Of a stretch of DNA of 64,000 bases, positions 18,300 to 28,729 are shown in pieces. Each line of letters begins with the position of its first letter. Positions within the stretch are counted from its first letter, which is position 1. Source of the stretch: Streptomyces actinomycinicus (lineage in GTDB: Bacteria; Actinomycetota; Actinomycetes; Streptomycetales; Streptomycetaceae); contig NZ_JAERRK010000012.1 of assembly GCF_016741775.1 (NCBI RefSeq), positions 62,001 to 126,000 on the forward strand. The letters run 5' to 3'. Position numbers and translations under genes: made by a program. Below the pieces are notes generated by a model. The model had not been told where the DNA came from. It searched no databases and worked only from the letters and a program-made list of their open reading frames with translations.

Positions 18300-19553
18300 A
18301 TGACCGTCACCGCCACAGCCCCGGCCACCGCCGTCACCGACGGCCCCGCCGCCCACCGCGACCCCAACGTCCTGCGCTGGCTCGGCGCCTACACCTCCTC
18401 GATGCTCGGCGACAGCGTCTACTACATCGCCCTGTCCTGGGCCGCCGTCCAGGCCGGAAGCCCCGCGCAGGCCGGCCTGGTGATGTCGGTCAGCGCGGTG
18501 CCGAGAGCCGTCCTGCTGCTGGGCGGGGGAGTGATCGCCGACCGGCTGGGGCCGCGCCGGGTGGTCATCGGCAGCGACGCCGTGCGCTGCGCCGCGGTCC
18601 TCGCCGTGGCCGCCCTGCTGTTCCTCACCAGCCCCGGACTGTGGCCGCTCGCCGGGCTGGCCCTGGTCTTCGGCACCGTCGACGCCGTCTTCATGCCCGC
18701 CGTCGGAGCCCTCCCGGCCCGCATCACCGGTAAGGACCAGCTCGCCCGCGTCCAGGGCATGCGCGGCCTCGCCATCCGGTTCTCCAACGTGGCCGGCGCC
18801 CCGCTCGGCGGCCTCGGTGTGGCGGTCGGCGGAGCACCCACCGCCTTCGCCGTCGCCGGCCTGCTCATCGCCGTCTCCGTACCGCTGCTGATATCCGTGC
18901 GCGTCAAAGAGCTGCCCGCGGACTCCGGGACGGCCACGCCCGGCACCGCCTGGGCCGATCTGACGGCCGGTCTGCGGCACATCCGGCGCCACCGGGTCCT
19001 CGCCCCGCTGATGGTGGCCATCGCCCTCGGCGACCTCGGCTTCGTCGGCCCGCTGAACGTCGGTCTGACCCTGCTCGCCGACCGGCGCGGCTGGGGCGCC
19101 TCCGGAATGGGCTGGGTGCTCGCCGGCTTCGGCGTCGGTGCGGGTGCCGCCTCCCTGCTGCTGACCGTGCGTGGCCGGATGCCCCGGGCGGGTCTGGTCA
19201 CCGGCTGCGCCTGCGTCGCGGGTTCCGTCGCCGTCGGCGCCCTCGCCTTCGTCCCCGCGCTCCCCGCCGCCGTCGGCGTGGCCCTGCTCGTCGGCCTGCT
19301 GGCCGGCCTCAGCGGCGCCCTGTGCGGGGCCCTGCTGCAGACCCAGTCCGACCCCGCCTACCTCGGCCGGGTCAGCGCCGTCGCCAGCCTGGTCAGCCTC
19401 GGTCTGGCCCCCCTGAGCATGCCGTTCGCGGCTGCCGCGATCGGCGCCTGGGGCCTCGCGCCGGTCTTCGTCGCCAGCGCGGCCGTCTGCGGCCTCGGCG
19501 GGGTCGTCGCCCTCCTCGTGCCGGCCCTGCGCCACGCCGAACTCCCCCGCTGA
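18300..19553 (+). CDS. MFS transporter
   Basis: 417 aa with about 12 hydrophobic segments. Starts VLRWLGAYTSSMLGDSVYYIALSW. Loop 2-3 carries the MFS motif-A remnant ADRLGPRRVV. Resembles MefA/tetracycline-type drug exporters. It follows an ArsR-type regulator, so it is probably induced by its own unknown substrate. Converges with the VOC gene, 3 bp apart. Confidence 0.9.
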   Translation: MTVTATAPATAVTDGPAAHRDPNVLRWLGAYTSSMLGDSVYYIALSWAAVQAGSPAQAGLVMSVSAVPRAVLLLGGGVIADRLGPRRVVIGSDAVRCAAVLAVAALLFLTSPGLWPLAGLALVFGTVDAVFMPAVGALPARITGKDQLARVQGMRGLAIRFSNVAGAPLGGLGVAVGGAPTAFAVAGLLIAVSVPLLISVRVKELPADSGTATPGTAWADLTAGLRHIRRHRVLAPLMVAIALGDLGFVGPLNVGLTLLADRRGWGASGMGWVLAGFGVGAGAASLLLTVRGRMPRAGLVTGCACVAGSVAVGALAFVPALPAAVGVALLVGLLAGLSGALCGALLQTQSDPAYLGRVSAVASLVSLGLAPLSMPFAAAAIGAWGLAPVFVASAAVCGLGGVVALLVPALRHAELPR

Positions 19554-19556
19554 CCC

Positions 19557-19955
19557 TCACCCCACCGGCTGCAGCAGCTGCACCAGGTTGCCCACCGTGT
19601 CGTCGAACACCGCCGCCAGCATCGGCCCCTGCTCCTGCGGCGGATGCGTGAACCTGACGCCGAGCCCGGTCAGCCGCTCGTACTCGGCCCGGATGTCGTC
19701 CACCGAGAACACGATGCACGGCAGCCCCGCCTCGTGCAGCGCCCTGCGGTACGGCTCCGCGATCGGGCCCTCACCGGGCTCCAGCAGCAGCTGGAGATCC
19801 GGCTGGGCCCCCTCGCACGCCCCGACCGTGACGAAGAGCGTTCCGCCGCCGAGATCCATGTGCAGGCGGGTCTCGAAGCCCAGGACCTCCGTGTAGAAGG
19901 CGTGGGCCCGGGCCACGTCGTCCACGTACACGCTGGTCATCGCGACCTTGATCAT
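19557..19955 (-). CDS. VOC-family (glyoxalase/dioxygenase fold) protein
   Basis: 132 aa. Two beta-alpha-beta-beta-beta modules: VAMTSVYVDDVARAHAFYTEVLGFE, then CIVFSVDDIRAEYERLTGLGVRFTHPPQEQGPMLAAVFDDTVGNLVQL. The usual final metal Glu position reads Asp or is missing (VFDDTVGN), so an enzyme role is uncertain. Its end touches the MFS gene. Confidence 0.85.
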   Translation of the reverse strand: MIKVAMTSVYVDDVARAHAFYTEVLGFETRLHMDLGGGTLFVTVGACEGAQPDLQLLLEPGEGPIAEPYRRALHEAGLPCIVFSVDDIRAEYERLTGLGVRFTHPPQEQGPMLAAVFDDTVGNLVQLLQPVG

Positions 19956-19977
19956 GGATGAGACCCTCCCGGATGCG

Positions 19978-20613
19978 TCAGATGCCCAGCCGCTTGGACT
20001 CGTGCAGCCTGTCGATGGCCTCCGCGTCGCCCTCCACCTCGACCTTGGCCGCGCTCTGCCGGCCGAACGCGAACAGCAGCAGCTCCGACGGCTCGCCGGT
20101 CACCGTCACCACCGGCGTGCCGCGGTGCGCCACCACCGTCTGGCCGTCCGGACGGCGCAGCACCAGCCCCGTCGGCACCCCCCGGCCCATCAGCCGTGCG
20201 GTGCGCTCCAGCCGGGACCACAGCGCGTCCTGGAAGACCGGGTCCAGCTCGCGCCGGCTCCAGTCCGGCTGGGCGCGGCGGACGTCCTCCGTGTGGACGT
20301 AGAACTCGACGATGTTGGCCGCCTCGTCGACCTGTTTGAGCTGGAAGGGCGAGAAGCGCGGCGGGCCGGTACGGATGAGCTGGATCAGCTCGTCGTACGG
20401 CTTGGCGGCGTACTCGGCCATCACCTTCTCGAGGCGCGGCGCGAGCTGCTTGATCAGCGCGCCCCCCGCCGCGTCCGGGCGTCGCTCGCGCACGATCACG
20501 TGCGCGGCCAGGTCCCGGGTCCGCCAGCCCTCGCAGAGGGTCTCGGCGTCCGGACCGACGGTTTCCAAGAGGTCGGCGAGCAGCAGCCGTTCACGCTTGG
20601 CGAAGGTCGACAT
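19978..20613 (-). CDS. DinB-like metal-binding protein (TIGR03085 type)
   Basis: 211 aa. Mycothiol-S-transferase/maleylpyruvate isomerase-like four-helix bundle. Candidate metal ligands: His in [13 protein letters not shown], and Glu/His in [28 protein letters not shown] is the typical start block. Likely thiol-related, but no substrate is known. It starts 22 bp upstream of the VOC gene, same strand. Confidence 0.85.
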   Translation of the reverse strand: MSTFAKRERLLLADLLETVGPDAETLCEGWRTRDLAAHVIVRERRPDAAGGALIKQLAPRLEKVMAEYAAKPYDELIQLIRTGPPRFSPFQLKQVDEAANIVEFYVHTEDVRRAQPDWSRRELDPVFQDALWSRLERTARLMGRGVPTGLVLRRPDGQTVVAHRGTPVVTVTGEPSELLLFAFGRQSAAKVEVEGDAEAIDRLHESKRLGI

Positions 20614-20732
20614 GGAGTCAGCCTACGACCCGGTACCGGCTCCGCCCAGCGGGCACCCGCCGAACAGCGTCCGACGGTCCGGCCCGTGGACACGGACCGT
20701 CGCCGCCGGGCCGGCGCGGCACAATGGCACCC

Positions 20733-21185
20733 ATGACCAGTCCGACCGGTATGCCCGCCCGTCACCCGGCCACCGCCCCCGATCGAGGCGCTTCGCACCA
20801 CCGTGTTCCCCCCAGCAGCCTCGACCCGGAGATCGCCGCGCGCCTGAAGCGCAGCGCCGACGGCCTCCTGCCCGCCATCGCCCAGCAGTACGACACCGGA
20901 GAGGTGCTCATGCTCGGCTGGATGGACGACGAGGCGCTGCACCGGACCCTGACCACCGGCCGCTGCACCTACTGGTCGCGCAGCCGCCGGGAGTACTGGG
21001 TCAAGGGCGACACCTCGGGCCACTTCCAGTGGGTGAAGTCGGTCGCACTGGACTGCGACGCCGACACCGTGCTCGTCAAGGTCGACCAGGTCGGCGCGGC
21101 CTGCCACACCGGCGCGCGCACCTGCTTCGACGAGGACGTGCTGGTCAAGGACGCCGGTTCCGGCCCGACCGGCTCCGATCAGTAA
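20733..21185 (+). CDS. hisI: Phosphoribosyl-AMP cyclohydrolase
   Basis: 150 aa; the core enzyme starts near residue 30, after a Pro-rich extension. Opens the adenine ring in histidine synthesis. Seen: [73 protein letters not shown] with the Asp and Cys metal ligands. No HisE domain. Of two ATGs, 20733 is preferred because CACAAT (20720-20725) lies 7 nt before it. A 10-bp inverted repeat (20672-20681 with 20693-20702) sits upstream. Confidence 0.94.
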   Translation: MTSPTGMPARHPATAPDRGASHHRVPPSSLDPEIAARLKRSADGLLPAIAQQYDTGEVLMLGWMDDEALHRTLTTGRCTYWSRSRREYWVKGDTSGHFQWVKSVALDCDADTVLVKVDQVGAACHTGARTCFDEDVLVKDAGSGPTGSDQ

Positions 21186-21188
21186 GGT
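21183..21188 (+). promoter_or_regulatory. -10 of trpE, formed by the hisI stop codon
   Basis: TAAGGT begins with the TAA of hisI and ends 8 nt before the trpE ATG. With no Shine-Dalgarno, it suggests a leaderless trpE transcript. Confidence 0.45.
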
Positions 21189-21196
21189 CAGCGGGC

Positions 21197-22675
21197 ATGG
21201 ACCTCGAGACCTTCCGCAAGCTGGCCGCCGACCGGCGCGTCATCCCCGTCACGCGCAAGCTCCTCGCCGACGGCGACACCCCGGTCGCGCTCTACCGCAA
21301 GCTCGCCGCCGAGCGCCCCGGCACCTTCCTGCTGGAGTCCGCGGAGAACGGCCGGTCCTGGTCCCGGTACTCGTTCGTCGGCGTCCGCAGCGCCGCCACG
21401 CTCACCGCGCGGGACGGCCAGGCCCACTGGCTCGGCACCCCGCCCGTCGGCGTCCCCACGGACGGCGACCCCCTGCACGCCCTGCGCGCCACCCTCCAGA
21501 CCCTGCACACCCCGCACCAGGAGGGCATGCCGCCCTTCACCGGCGGCATGGTCGGCTACCTGGGCTACGACATCGTCCGCCGCCTGGAGAAGATCGGCCC
21601 CGGCGAGCGCGACGACCTCCGGCTGCCCGAGCTGACCATGCTGCTGACCAGCGACCTCGCGGTGATGGACCACTGGGAGGGCTCGGTCCTGCTGATCGCC
21701 AACGCGATCAACCACAACGACCTCGACACCGGCGTGGACGAGGCGTACGCGGACGCCGTGGCCCGGCTGGACGCCATGGAGGCGGACCTGTCCCGGCCGG
21801 TCGCCCAGCCCCCGGCCCACCTGCCGCCCTCCGAGCTGCCCGAGTACACCGCCCTGTGGGGCGGCCCCGACTTCCAGCGGGCCGTCGAGGACGTCAAGGA
21901 GCGCATCCGCGCGGGCGAGGCCTTCCAGGTCGTGCCCTCCCAGCGTTTCGAGACCCCGTGCACGGCGAGCGCCCTGGACGTCTACCGGGTCCTGCGGGCC
22001 ACCAACCCCTCGCCGTACATGTACCTCTTCCGCCTGGAGGGCTTCGACGTCGTCGGCTCGTCCCCGGAAGCCCTGGTCAAGGTCGAGGACGGGCGTGCGA
22101 TGGTCCACCCCATCGCCGGCACCCGGCACCGCGGCGCCACGCCGCAGGAGGACCAGGCCCTCGCCGAGGAACTGCTCGCCGACCCCAAGGAACGCGCCGA
22201 GCACCTGATGCTGGTCGACCTCGGCCGCAACGACCTGGGCCGGGTCTGCGAGCCCGGCTCGGTCGAGGTGGTCGACTTCATGTCCGTCGAGCGCTACTCG
22301 CACGTGATGCACATCGTCTCGACCGTCACCGGCAAGGTGGCCGCCGGCCGCACGGCCTTCGACGTGCTCACCGCGTGCTTCCCGGCGGGCACCCTGTCCG
22401 GCGCCCCCAAACCCCGGGCCATGCAGATCATCGACGAGCTGGAGCCGTCCCGGCGCGGGCTGTACGGCGGCTGCGTGGGCTACCTGGACTTCGCCGGAGA
22501 CTCCGACACCGCGATCGCCATCCGCACGGCCCTGCTCCGCGACGGCACGGCCTACGTCCAGGCGGGCGCCGGCATCGTCGCCGACTCCGACCCCGTCGCC
22601 GAGGACCAGGAGTGCCGCAACAAGGCGGCCGCGGTGCTGCGGGCGGTGCACACGGCGAACCGCCTGGCGCAATAG
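21197..22675 (+). CDS. trpE: Anthranilate synthase component I
   Basis: 492 aa. Makes anthranilate from chorismate. The N-terminal allosteric site has [18 protein letters not shown], the Trp-feedback motif. Catalytic domain: [73 protein letters not shown], and [12 protein letters not shown]. There is no fused glutaminase, so TrpG must be elsewhere. ATG 21197 is 11 nt after hisI. A hairpin follows the stop. Confidence 0.97.
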   Translation: MDLETFRKLAADRRVIPVTRKLLADGDTPVALYRKLAAERPGTFLLESAENGRSWSRYSFVGVRSAATLTARDGQAHWLGTPPVGVPTDGDPLHALRATLQTLHTPHQEGMPPFTGGMVGYLGYDIVRRLEKIGPGERDDLRLPELTMLLTSDLAVMDHWEGSVLLIANAINHNDLDTGVDEAYADAVARLDAMEADLSRPVAQPPAHLPPSELPEYTALWGGPDFQRAVEDVKERIRAGEAFQVVPSQRFETPCTASALDVYRVLRATNPSPYMYLFRLEGFDVVGSSPEALVKVEDGRAMVHPIAGTRHRGATPQEDQALAEELLADPKERAEHLMLVDLGRNDLGRVCEPGSVEVVDFMSVERYSHVMHIVSTVTGKVAAGRTAFDVLTACFPAGTLSGAPKPRAMQIIDELEPSRRGLYGGCVGYLDFAGDSDTAIAIRTALLRDGTAYVQAGAGIVADSDPVAEDQECRNKAAAVLRAVHTANRLAQ

Positions 22676-22699
22676 GGCGCTTCTCACGCCTCTCATCGG

Positions 22700-22727
22700 A
22701 ACCCCGGGTGACGGTTCGCCCGGGGTT
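22700..22727 (+). terminator. Hairpin after trpE
   Basis: Arms AACCCCGGG (22700-22708) and CCCGGGGTT (22719-22727), 10-nt loop. It lies directly before the next gene's -10 (GATAGT, 22733-22738). Confidence 0.65.
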
Positions 22728-22745
22728 CAGGCGATAGTGGACTAC

Positions 22746-23375
22746 GTGACTGCTGCACCTCACCCCCGTTCCGAAGCCGCCGCACCCGCCCGGTCCGGCC
22801 GGCGGAGCCTCGCCGTGGCCCTCCTGTGCGGTGCCCTCGGCGCGGCCGTGGCGCTGCTCGCGAGCCGGCAGCGCTGGGCGGAGGGCACCGCGACGGTGGC
22901 CGGCGGCGCGTTCCCGCTCACCGTCAAGGGCAGCGACGTCACGGGCGTGCCCGCGGCCCTCGCCGTAGTGGGCCTCGCCGCGCTCGTCGCCGTCTTCGCC
23001 GTCCGCAGGGCCGGCCGCCTCGTCGTCTCCGGGCTGCTCGCGCTGTCCGGCGCCGGGATCGTCGCCGCGGCCCTCGGGGCCGCCTCCGACAGCTCCGCCC
23101 TGGACGAGAAGGCCGCCCAGGCCAGCGGTGACACCTCCGCCACGGTCGACGCGCTCAGCCACACCGGCTGGCCCTACGTCGCGGCCGCCGGCGGCCTGCT
23201 GATCCTGCTCGCCGGCCTGCTGGCCCTGCGCTACGGCAGCCTGTGGCCCGCCATGTCCGGACGCTACGAACGCGGCACCGCCCGCCCGCGGCGCACGGCC
23301 CGGCCGGCCGACCCGGAGCGGCCCGAGGAGATCTGGAAGGCCCTGGACCGCGGCGAGGACCCGACCGGCGCCTGA
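22746..23375 (+). CDS. Trp-biosynthesis-associated membrane protein (TIGR02234 type)
   Basis: 209 aa with four hydrophobic segments (about 20-40, 70-90, 95-115, 145-165). The basic C-terminus has EEIWKALDRGEDPT. The family sits in actinobacterial trp regions and has no known function. GTG 22746 is 7 nt after GATAGT, so probably leaderless; the open frame extends one more ATG upstream with no support. Confidence 0.85.
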   Translation: MTAAPHPRSEAAAPARSGRRSLAVALLCGALGAAVALLASRQRWAEGTATVAGGAFPLTVKGSDVTGVPAALAVVGLAALVAVFAVRRAGRLVVSGLLALSGAGIVAAALGAASDSSALDEKAAQASGDTSATVDALSHTGWPYVAAAGGLLILLAGLLALRYGSLWPAMSGRYERGTARPRRTARPADPERPEEIWKALDRGEDPTGA

Positions 23376-23580
23376 ACCGGAGCCGGGCACACCCCCGACG
23401 TCCGCCGGACGTCCGCCGGATGTGGCGTAACAGACCCCACCCCAGCGTCCGGCACACCCGTGCGTACGGGACAATGGAGGACGAGCGTCCGGCTCGGACA
23501 GTGACGGGCGGGCTCAGCACCGTACGGGACACGACGTACGACGCGTACCACGACACGTACACAGCAACGAGGAGCAAGTC

Positions 23581-23838
23581 ATGGCGGGCAGCAGCCACGG
23601 TCACACCCCGGCCGCCTGGACCGGTGTCATCATCGCCTTCATCGGTTTCTGCGTCTCGGGCGCCTTCATGGTGATGGCCCAGCCGCTCGGCTTCTGGGCC
23701 GGCATGGTGATCGTGGTGCTCGGCGGCGTGGTCGGCGCCGTCATGCGCGCGATGGGCCTCGGCCAGCCCAGGCAGGCCCGTGCGCTCCCGCACACCGCTC
23801 CCGCCGTGACCCGGGAGCCGGCCGGCGCCGAGAGCTGA
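23581..23838 (+). CDS. HGxxPAAW-type small membrane protein
   Basis: 85 aa. MAGSSHGHTPAAWTG carries the HGxxPAAW signature, followed by two membrane helices (about 15-32 and 36-55) and a basic tail. GAGGAG lies 6 nt before the ATG. The 205-bp gap upstream (23376-23580) holds a GACAAT -10-like hexamer near 23470. Function unknown; conserved in trp regions of streptomycetes. Confidence 0.85.
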   Translation: MAGSSHGHTPAAWTGVIIAFIGFCVSGAFMVMAQPLGFWAGMVIVVLGGVVGAVMRAMGLGQPRQARALPHTAPAVTREPAGAES

Positions 23839-23850
23839 ACCGGGGTTTTC

Positions 23851-23898
23851 CGCGAGGGGCGGTCCGTCACCCGGAGAGGGGACGGACCGCCCCTCGCG
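23851..23898 (+). terminator. Long hairpin terminator
   Basis: Perfect 18-bp arms 23851-23868 and 23881-23898 with a 12-nt loop. It closes the HGxxPAAW gene. Confidence 0.88.
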
Positions 23899-23948
23899 TT
23901 CGGGGCGGCGGGCGCGCGGGCCGGCGGCCGGCAGGTCACAATGCCCGC

Positions 23949-24416
23949 GTGAACGCCGACAGCCCCACGGTCCCGCCCCAGGCCCGGCGGGCCCTCCCGC
24001 AGCCGGAGCCGCCCCGCCCGCCCCTCTGGCGGCGGCTCGCGCTCCCCGCAGCGGCGTTCACGGCCGTGGCCGGGGCCTTCGCCTACGTCGGCGCGGTCGA
24101 CCCCAACGAGCCCGGCCACTACCCGGCCTGCCCCCTGTACCGGCTCACCGGCCTGTACTGCCCCGGCTGCGGCGGACTGCGCAGCGCGCACGCCTTCGTC
24201 CACGGCGACCTGCTCGCCGCCCTGCGCGACAACGCGCCGGGCGTCGCCGCCTACCTCGGCTTCGCCCTGCTGTGGGCCGTCTGGGTGGTCCGTTCGGTCC
24301 GCGGCCGGCCGTTGCGGATCGCCGTCACCCCGGCCCGGCTGTGGGCCGCCGGCGCGCTGCTCACGATGTTCACGGTGGTCCGGAACCTGCCGGCCGGGGG
24401 CTGGCTCCACCCTTGA
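23949..24416 (+). CDS. DUF2752 membrane protein
   Basis: 155 aa, three hydrophobic segments. The DUF2752 signature is CPLYRLTGLYCPGCGGLRSAHAFVHGD, with CPGCGG between the first two helices. Function unknown. GTG 23949 lies 6 nt after CACAAT (23937-23942), so likely leaderless. It ends 134 bp before trpC. Confidence 0.88.
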   Translation: MNADSPTVPPQARRALPQPEPPRPPLWRRLALPAAAFTAVAGAFAYVGAVDPNEPGHYPACPLYRLTGLYCPGCGGLRSAHAFVHGDLLAALRDNAPGVAAYLGFALLWAVWVVRSVRGRPLRIAVTPARLWAAGALLTMFTVVRNLPAGGWLHP

Positions 24417-24550
24417 TCGAAGAGGGAACGTCCAGGTAGTGGGACCGTGGTCCACCGGATGCGAGGCCTCGGCTCTGCTGCGGATACCATCGCAGTGACC
24501 AGAGGTTTTCAGAACCTGAAGGAACCACCGTCCGGAAGGGGGCCGCTCGC
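24417..24550 (+). promoter_or_regulatory. trpC upstream region
   Basis: 134 bp. Contains a near-palindrome GTGGGACCGTGGTCCAC (about 24439-24455) and a small hairpin AGGTT-TTCAG-AACCT (about 24503-24517) shortly before trpC. No Trp-rich leader peptide was found, so classic attenuation is not supported. Confidence 0.35.
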
Positions 24551-25360
24551 GTGAGTGTGCTCGACGAGATCATCGACGGAGTCCGTGCCGACCTCGCAGA
24601 GCGGCAGGCACGCGTCAGCCTCGACGAGCTCAAGGAGCGCGCGGCCAAGGCTCCCGCCGCCAAGGACGGGGTGGCCGCGCTCAAGGGCGACGGCGTCAAG
24701 GTGATCTGCGAGGTCAAGCGCTCCAGCCCCTCCAAGGGCGCGCTGGCCGCGATCGCCGACCCGGCAGGGCTGGCCGCGGACTACGAGGCGGGCGGCGCGG
24801 CCGTCATCTCCGTCCTCACCGAACAGCGCCGCTTCGGCGGCTCGCTCGCGGACCTGGAGGCCGTCCGCGCGCGCGTGGACATCCCGGTGCTGCGCAAGGA
24901 CTTCATCGTCACCTCGTACCAGCTCTGGGAGGCCCGGGCCTACGGCGCCGACCTGGCGCTGCTGATCGTGGCCGCCCTGGACCAGCCGGCCCTGGAGTCA
25001 CTGATCGAGCGTGCGGTGTCCATCGGCCTGACCCCCCTCGTCGAGGTGCACGACGAGGACGAGGTCGAGCGTGCGGTGGACGCGGGCGCCAAGATCATCG
25101 GCGTCAACGCGCGCAACCTGAAGACGCTCGAGGTCGACCGCGGCACGTTCGAGCGGGTCGCCCCGGAGATCCCCGGCCACCTGGTGAAGGTCGCCGAGTC
25201 CGGCGTCCGCGGCCCGCACGACCTGATCGCCTACGCCAACGCCGGCGCCGACGCGGTCCTGGTCGGCGAGTCCCTGGTGACCGGCCGCGACCCGAAGGCC
25301 GCCGTCGCGGACCTGGTCGCCGCCGGCGAGCACCCCGCGCTGCGGCACGGCCGGAGCTAG
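24551..25360 (+). CDS. trpC: Indole-3-glycerol phosphate synthase
   Basis: 269 aa TIM barrel that closes the indole ring. Motifs: [13 protein letters not shown] with the catalytic Lys near residue 58, [52 protein letters not shown], and AVLVGESLV. Monofunctional, no fused TrpF. GTG 24551 is chosen; an in-frame GTG two codons later is possible. First of the trpC-M-B-A group. Confidence 0.96.
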   Translation: MSVLDEIIDGVRADLAERQARVSLDELKERAAKAPAAKDGVAALKGDGVKVICEVKRSSPSKGALAAIADPAGLAADYEAGGAAVISVLTEQRRFGGSLADLEAVRARVDIPVLRKDFIVTSYQLWEARAYGADLALLIVAALDQPALESLIERAVSIGLTPLVEVHDEDEVERAVDAGAKIIGVNARNLKTLEVDRGTFERVAPEIPGHLVKVAESGVRGPHDLIAYANAGADAVLVGESLVTGRDPKAAVADLVAAGEHPALRHGRS

Positions 25361-25382
25361 ATCACCCGCTAGGCTGACACCG

Positions 25383-25583
25383 ATGACTCTCACCGTGACG
25401 ACCGTGGACCGGTACGCCCGCCTGGCGCGCGGCTGCCGTCCGAGGGGCTGTCGTGCCCCGGCCCGGCGTGTCCACGGCCGCAGGGTGCGCTACGTCATCG
25501 GTGACGAGCCCGGGCAGGTGAACGGCATGCGATGGCAGCGGCCGACCTTCAGGGGCGCGGGGAACAGCGCGCGCACCCGCTGA
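25383..25583 (+). CDS. trpM: TrpM-like small basic protein of the trp operon
   Basis: 66 aa, very basic (about one third Arg), with CRPRGCR, GDEPGQVNGMRWQRP near the C-terminus. Position between trpC and trpB matches the Streptomyces gene called trpX or trpM, reported to modulate tryptophan synthesis. ATG 25383 lies 7 nt after TAGGCT (25370-25375), so it may have its own leaderless start. Mechanism unknown. Confidence 0.75.
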   Translation: MTLTVTTVDRYARLARGCRPRGCRAPARRVHGRRVRYVIGDEPGQVNGMRWQRPTFRGAGNSARTR

Positions 25584-25652
25584 CGGCCCGCAGCGAATCC
25601 CCGCCCCCACGGCGAACAGTGTCTTTCCACGCACTCACCGTGAGGTTTCGGT

Positions 25653-26932
<1,280 letters not shown>

Positions 26933-26936
<4 letters not shown>

Positions 26937-27769
26937 GCGGGACCGCATTCAGCGGCGGCAGGGCACAGCTGCTGTCGGACACCCTCGCGGGTGCCAAGGC
27001 CGAGGGCCGCTCGGCGCTCATCGCCTACCTCCCGGCCGGCTTCCCGACCGTGGACGGCGGCATCGAGGCGATCAAGGCCGTGTTCGACGGCGGTGCCGAC
27101 ATCGTCGAGGTCGGTCTGCCGCACAGCGACCCGGTGCTCGACGGCCCGGTCATCCAGACCGCCGACGACATCGCCCTGCGCGGCGGTGTGAAGATCGCCG
27201 ACGTCATGCGGACGGTCCGCGAGGCGCACCTGGCCACCGGGAAGCCCGTGCTGGTCATGACCTACTGGAACCCGATCGACCGGTACGGCGTGGAGCGCTT
27301 CACCGCCGAGCTGGCCGAGGCGGGCGGCGCGGGCTGCATCCTGCCCGACCTGCCGGTCCAGGAGTCGGCGCTGTGGCGCGAGCACGCCACCAAGCACGGC
27401 CTGGCGACGGTCTTCGTCGTGGCGCCGAGCAGCAAGGACGAGCGGCTCACCGAGATCACCGCGGCGGGCAGCGGCTTCGTCTACGCGGCCTCCCTGATGG
27501 GCGTCACCGGCACCCGCGAGTCCGTCGGCACGCAGGCCCAGAACCTGGTCGAGCGCACGCGTGCGACCGGTACCCCGCTGCCCGTCTGCGTCGGACTCGG
27601 CGTCTCCAACGCGGCCCAGGCCGCCGAGGTCGCCGGCTTCGCCGACGGGGTCATCGTCGGCTCGGCGTTCGTGAAGCGGATGCTGGACGCCCCGGACCAC
27701 GCGTCCGGCCTCGAGGCGGTCCGTGAGCTGGCCGGTGAGCTGGCGAAGGGCGTGCGCGGCCGGGCGTGA
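26933..27769 (+). CDS. trpA: Tryptophan synthase alpha chain
   Basis: 278 aa. Cleaves indole-3-glycerol phosphate and passes indole to TrpB. Catalytic Glu in [20 protein letters not shown] and Asp in [11 protein letters not shown]; phosphate site [11 protein letters not shown] and [12 protein letters not shown] overlaps the trpB stop by 4 nt. Upstream in-frame codons are inside trpB. Confidence 0.96.
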
Positions 27770-27824
27770 CCGCCGGTGATGTCCCCCGTGGTTGATTCGA
27801 TCACCCGATCGGGTGGACCTGGGG

Positions 27825-27851
27825 CCGGGGAGGCACGCTGCGCCTCCCCGG
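27825..27851 (+). terminator. Hairpin after trpBA
   Basis: Arms CCGGGGAGGC (27825-27834) and GCCTCCCCGG (27842-27851). A separate 14-bp palindrome CACCCGATCGGGTG lies at 27802-27815, between trpA and this hairpin. Confidence 0.75.
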
Positions 27852-27865
27852 TTCGTTCTGGGGGT

Positions 27866-28645
27866 GTGAGCGAGAAGAACCGTGACGGAAAGCGCACCGC
27901 CCGGGAGCGGCTGGCGGTCGAGCGCGAGAAGCAGAAGTCCGCGGAGAAGCGGCGGCGCACGCTGATCGTGGGCGCCGGTGTCGTCTGCGTCCTCGGCCTC
28001 GCGGCGGTGATCGGCGTGCTCGCCGCGAACGCCGGCAAGGACAAGAAGGGAAGCGAGGAGGCGGGCCCGGTCGTGGCGCCTTCGGGCGCGCAGGGCAAGG
28101 ACAGCCTCGCCATCCCGGTCGGCAAGGACGGCGCCAAGTCGACGCTCACCGTCTGGGAGGACTTCCGCTGCCCGGCCTGCCAGGCCTTCGAGGCGGCGTA
28201 CCGGCCGACGCTCCACGAACTGGCCGACGCCGGCAAGCTCAGAGTCGAGTACCACCTGGTCCGGCTGATCGACGGCAACCTCGGTGGCAGCGGCTCGCTG
28301 CGCGCGGCCAACGCCGCGGCCTGCGCCCAGGACGCCGGAAAGTTCCGCGAGTACCACGACGTGCTCTACGCGAACCAGCCCGAGGAGAGCGACGACGCCT
28401 TCGGCAGCGACGACCGGCTGATCGAACTCGCGGGCAAGGTGCAGGGCCTGGACACCCCCGCCTTCCGCAAGTGCGTCAAGGACGGCACCCACAACAGCTG
28501 GGTGAACAAATCGCACCAGGCCTTCGAGGCCGGGCACTTCGGCGGCACGCCCACGGTCCTGTTCGGCGGCAAGAACATCTACCAGGACCAGTCGATGACC
28601 CCGGCCAAGCTCAAGGAGATGGTGGAGGCGGCCAACCGCGGGTAA
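27866..28645 (+). CDS. Membrane-anchored DsbA-like thioredoxin-fold protein
   Basis: 259 aa from GTG 27866. Basic N-terminus (residues 1-35), one membrane helix (about 36-58) as signal anchor, and an extracytoplasmic DsbA/DSBA-like domain. Active site CPAC in WEDFRCPACQAF; cis-Pro in GGTPTVLFGG. Extra cysteines (AAACAQDAG, FRKCVKDG) could form a pair. Likely thiol oxidation or isomerisation of exported proteins. The longer frame from 27776 has no support. Confidence 0.9.
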   Translation: MSEKNRDGKRTARERLAVEREKQKSAEKRRRTLIVGAGVVCVLGLAAVIGVLAANAGKDKKGSEEAGPVVAPSGAQGKDSLAIPVGKDGAKSTLTVWEDFRCPACQAFEAAYRPTLHELADAGKLRVEYHLVRLIDGNLGGSGSLRAANAAACAQDAGKFREYHDVLYANQPEESDDAFGSDDRLIELAGKVQGLDTPAFRKCVKDGTHNSWVNKSHQAFEAGHFGGTPTVLFGGKNIYQDQSMTPAKLKEMVEAANRG

Positions 28646-28729
28646 GGGGGATTCTCACGCCCCCGTTATGGACCCGTAGCCGGGCTGCTTGCCGTCCCCG
28701 CGGCCCGGCACGGTAGCGTCGGACTTGCC

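Noticed and set aside
24417-24550. trp attenuator with leader peptide
   Set aside because: No short frame with adjacent Trp codons and no competing terminator hairpin with a T run.
25362-25634. 90-codon minus-strand frame opposite trpM
   Set aside because: It mirrors trpM and its flanks; no start signal, and codon pattern fits the plus strand better.
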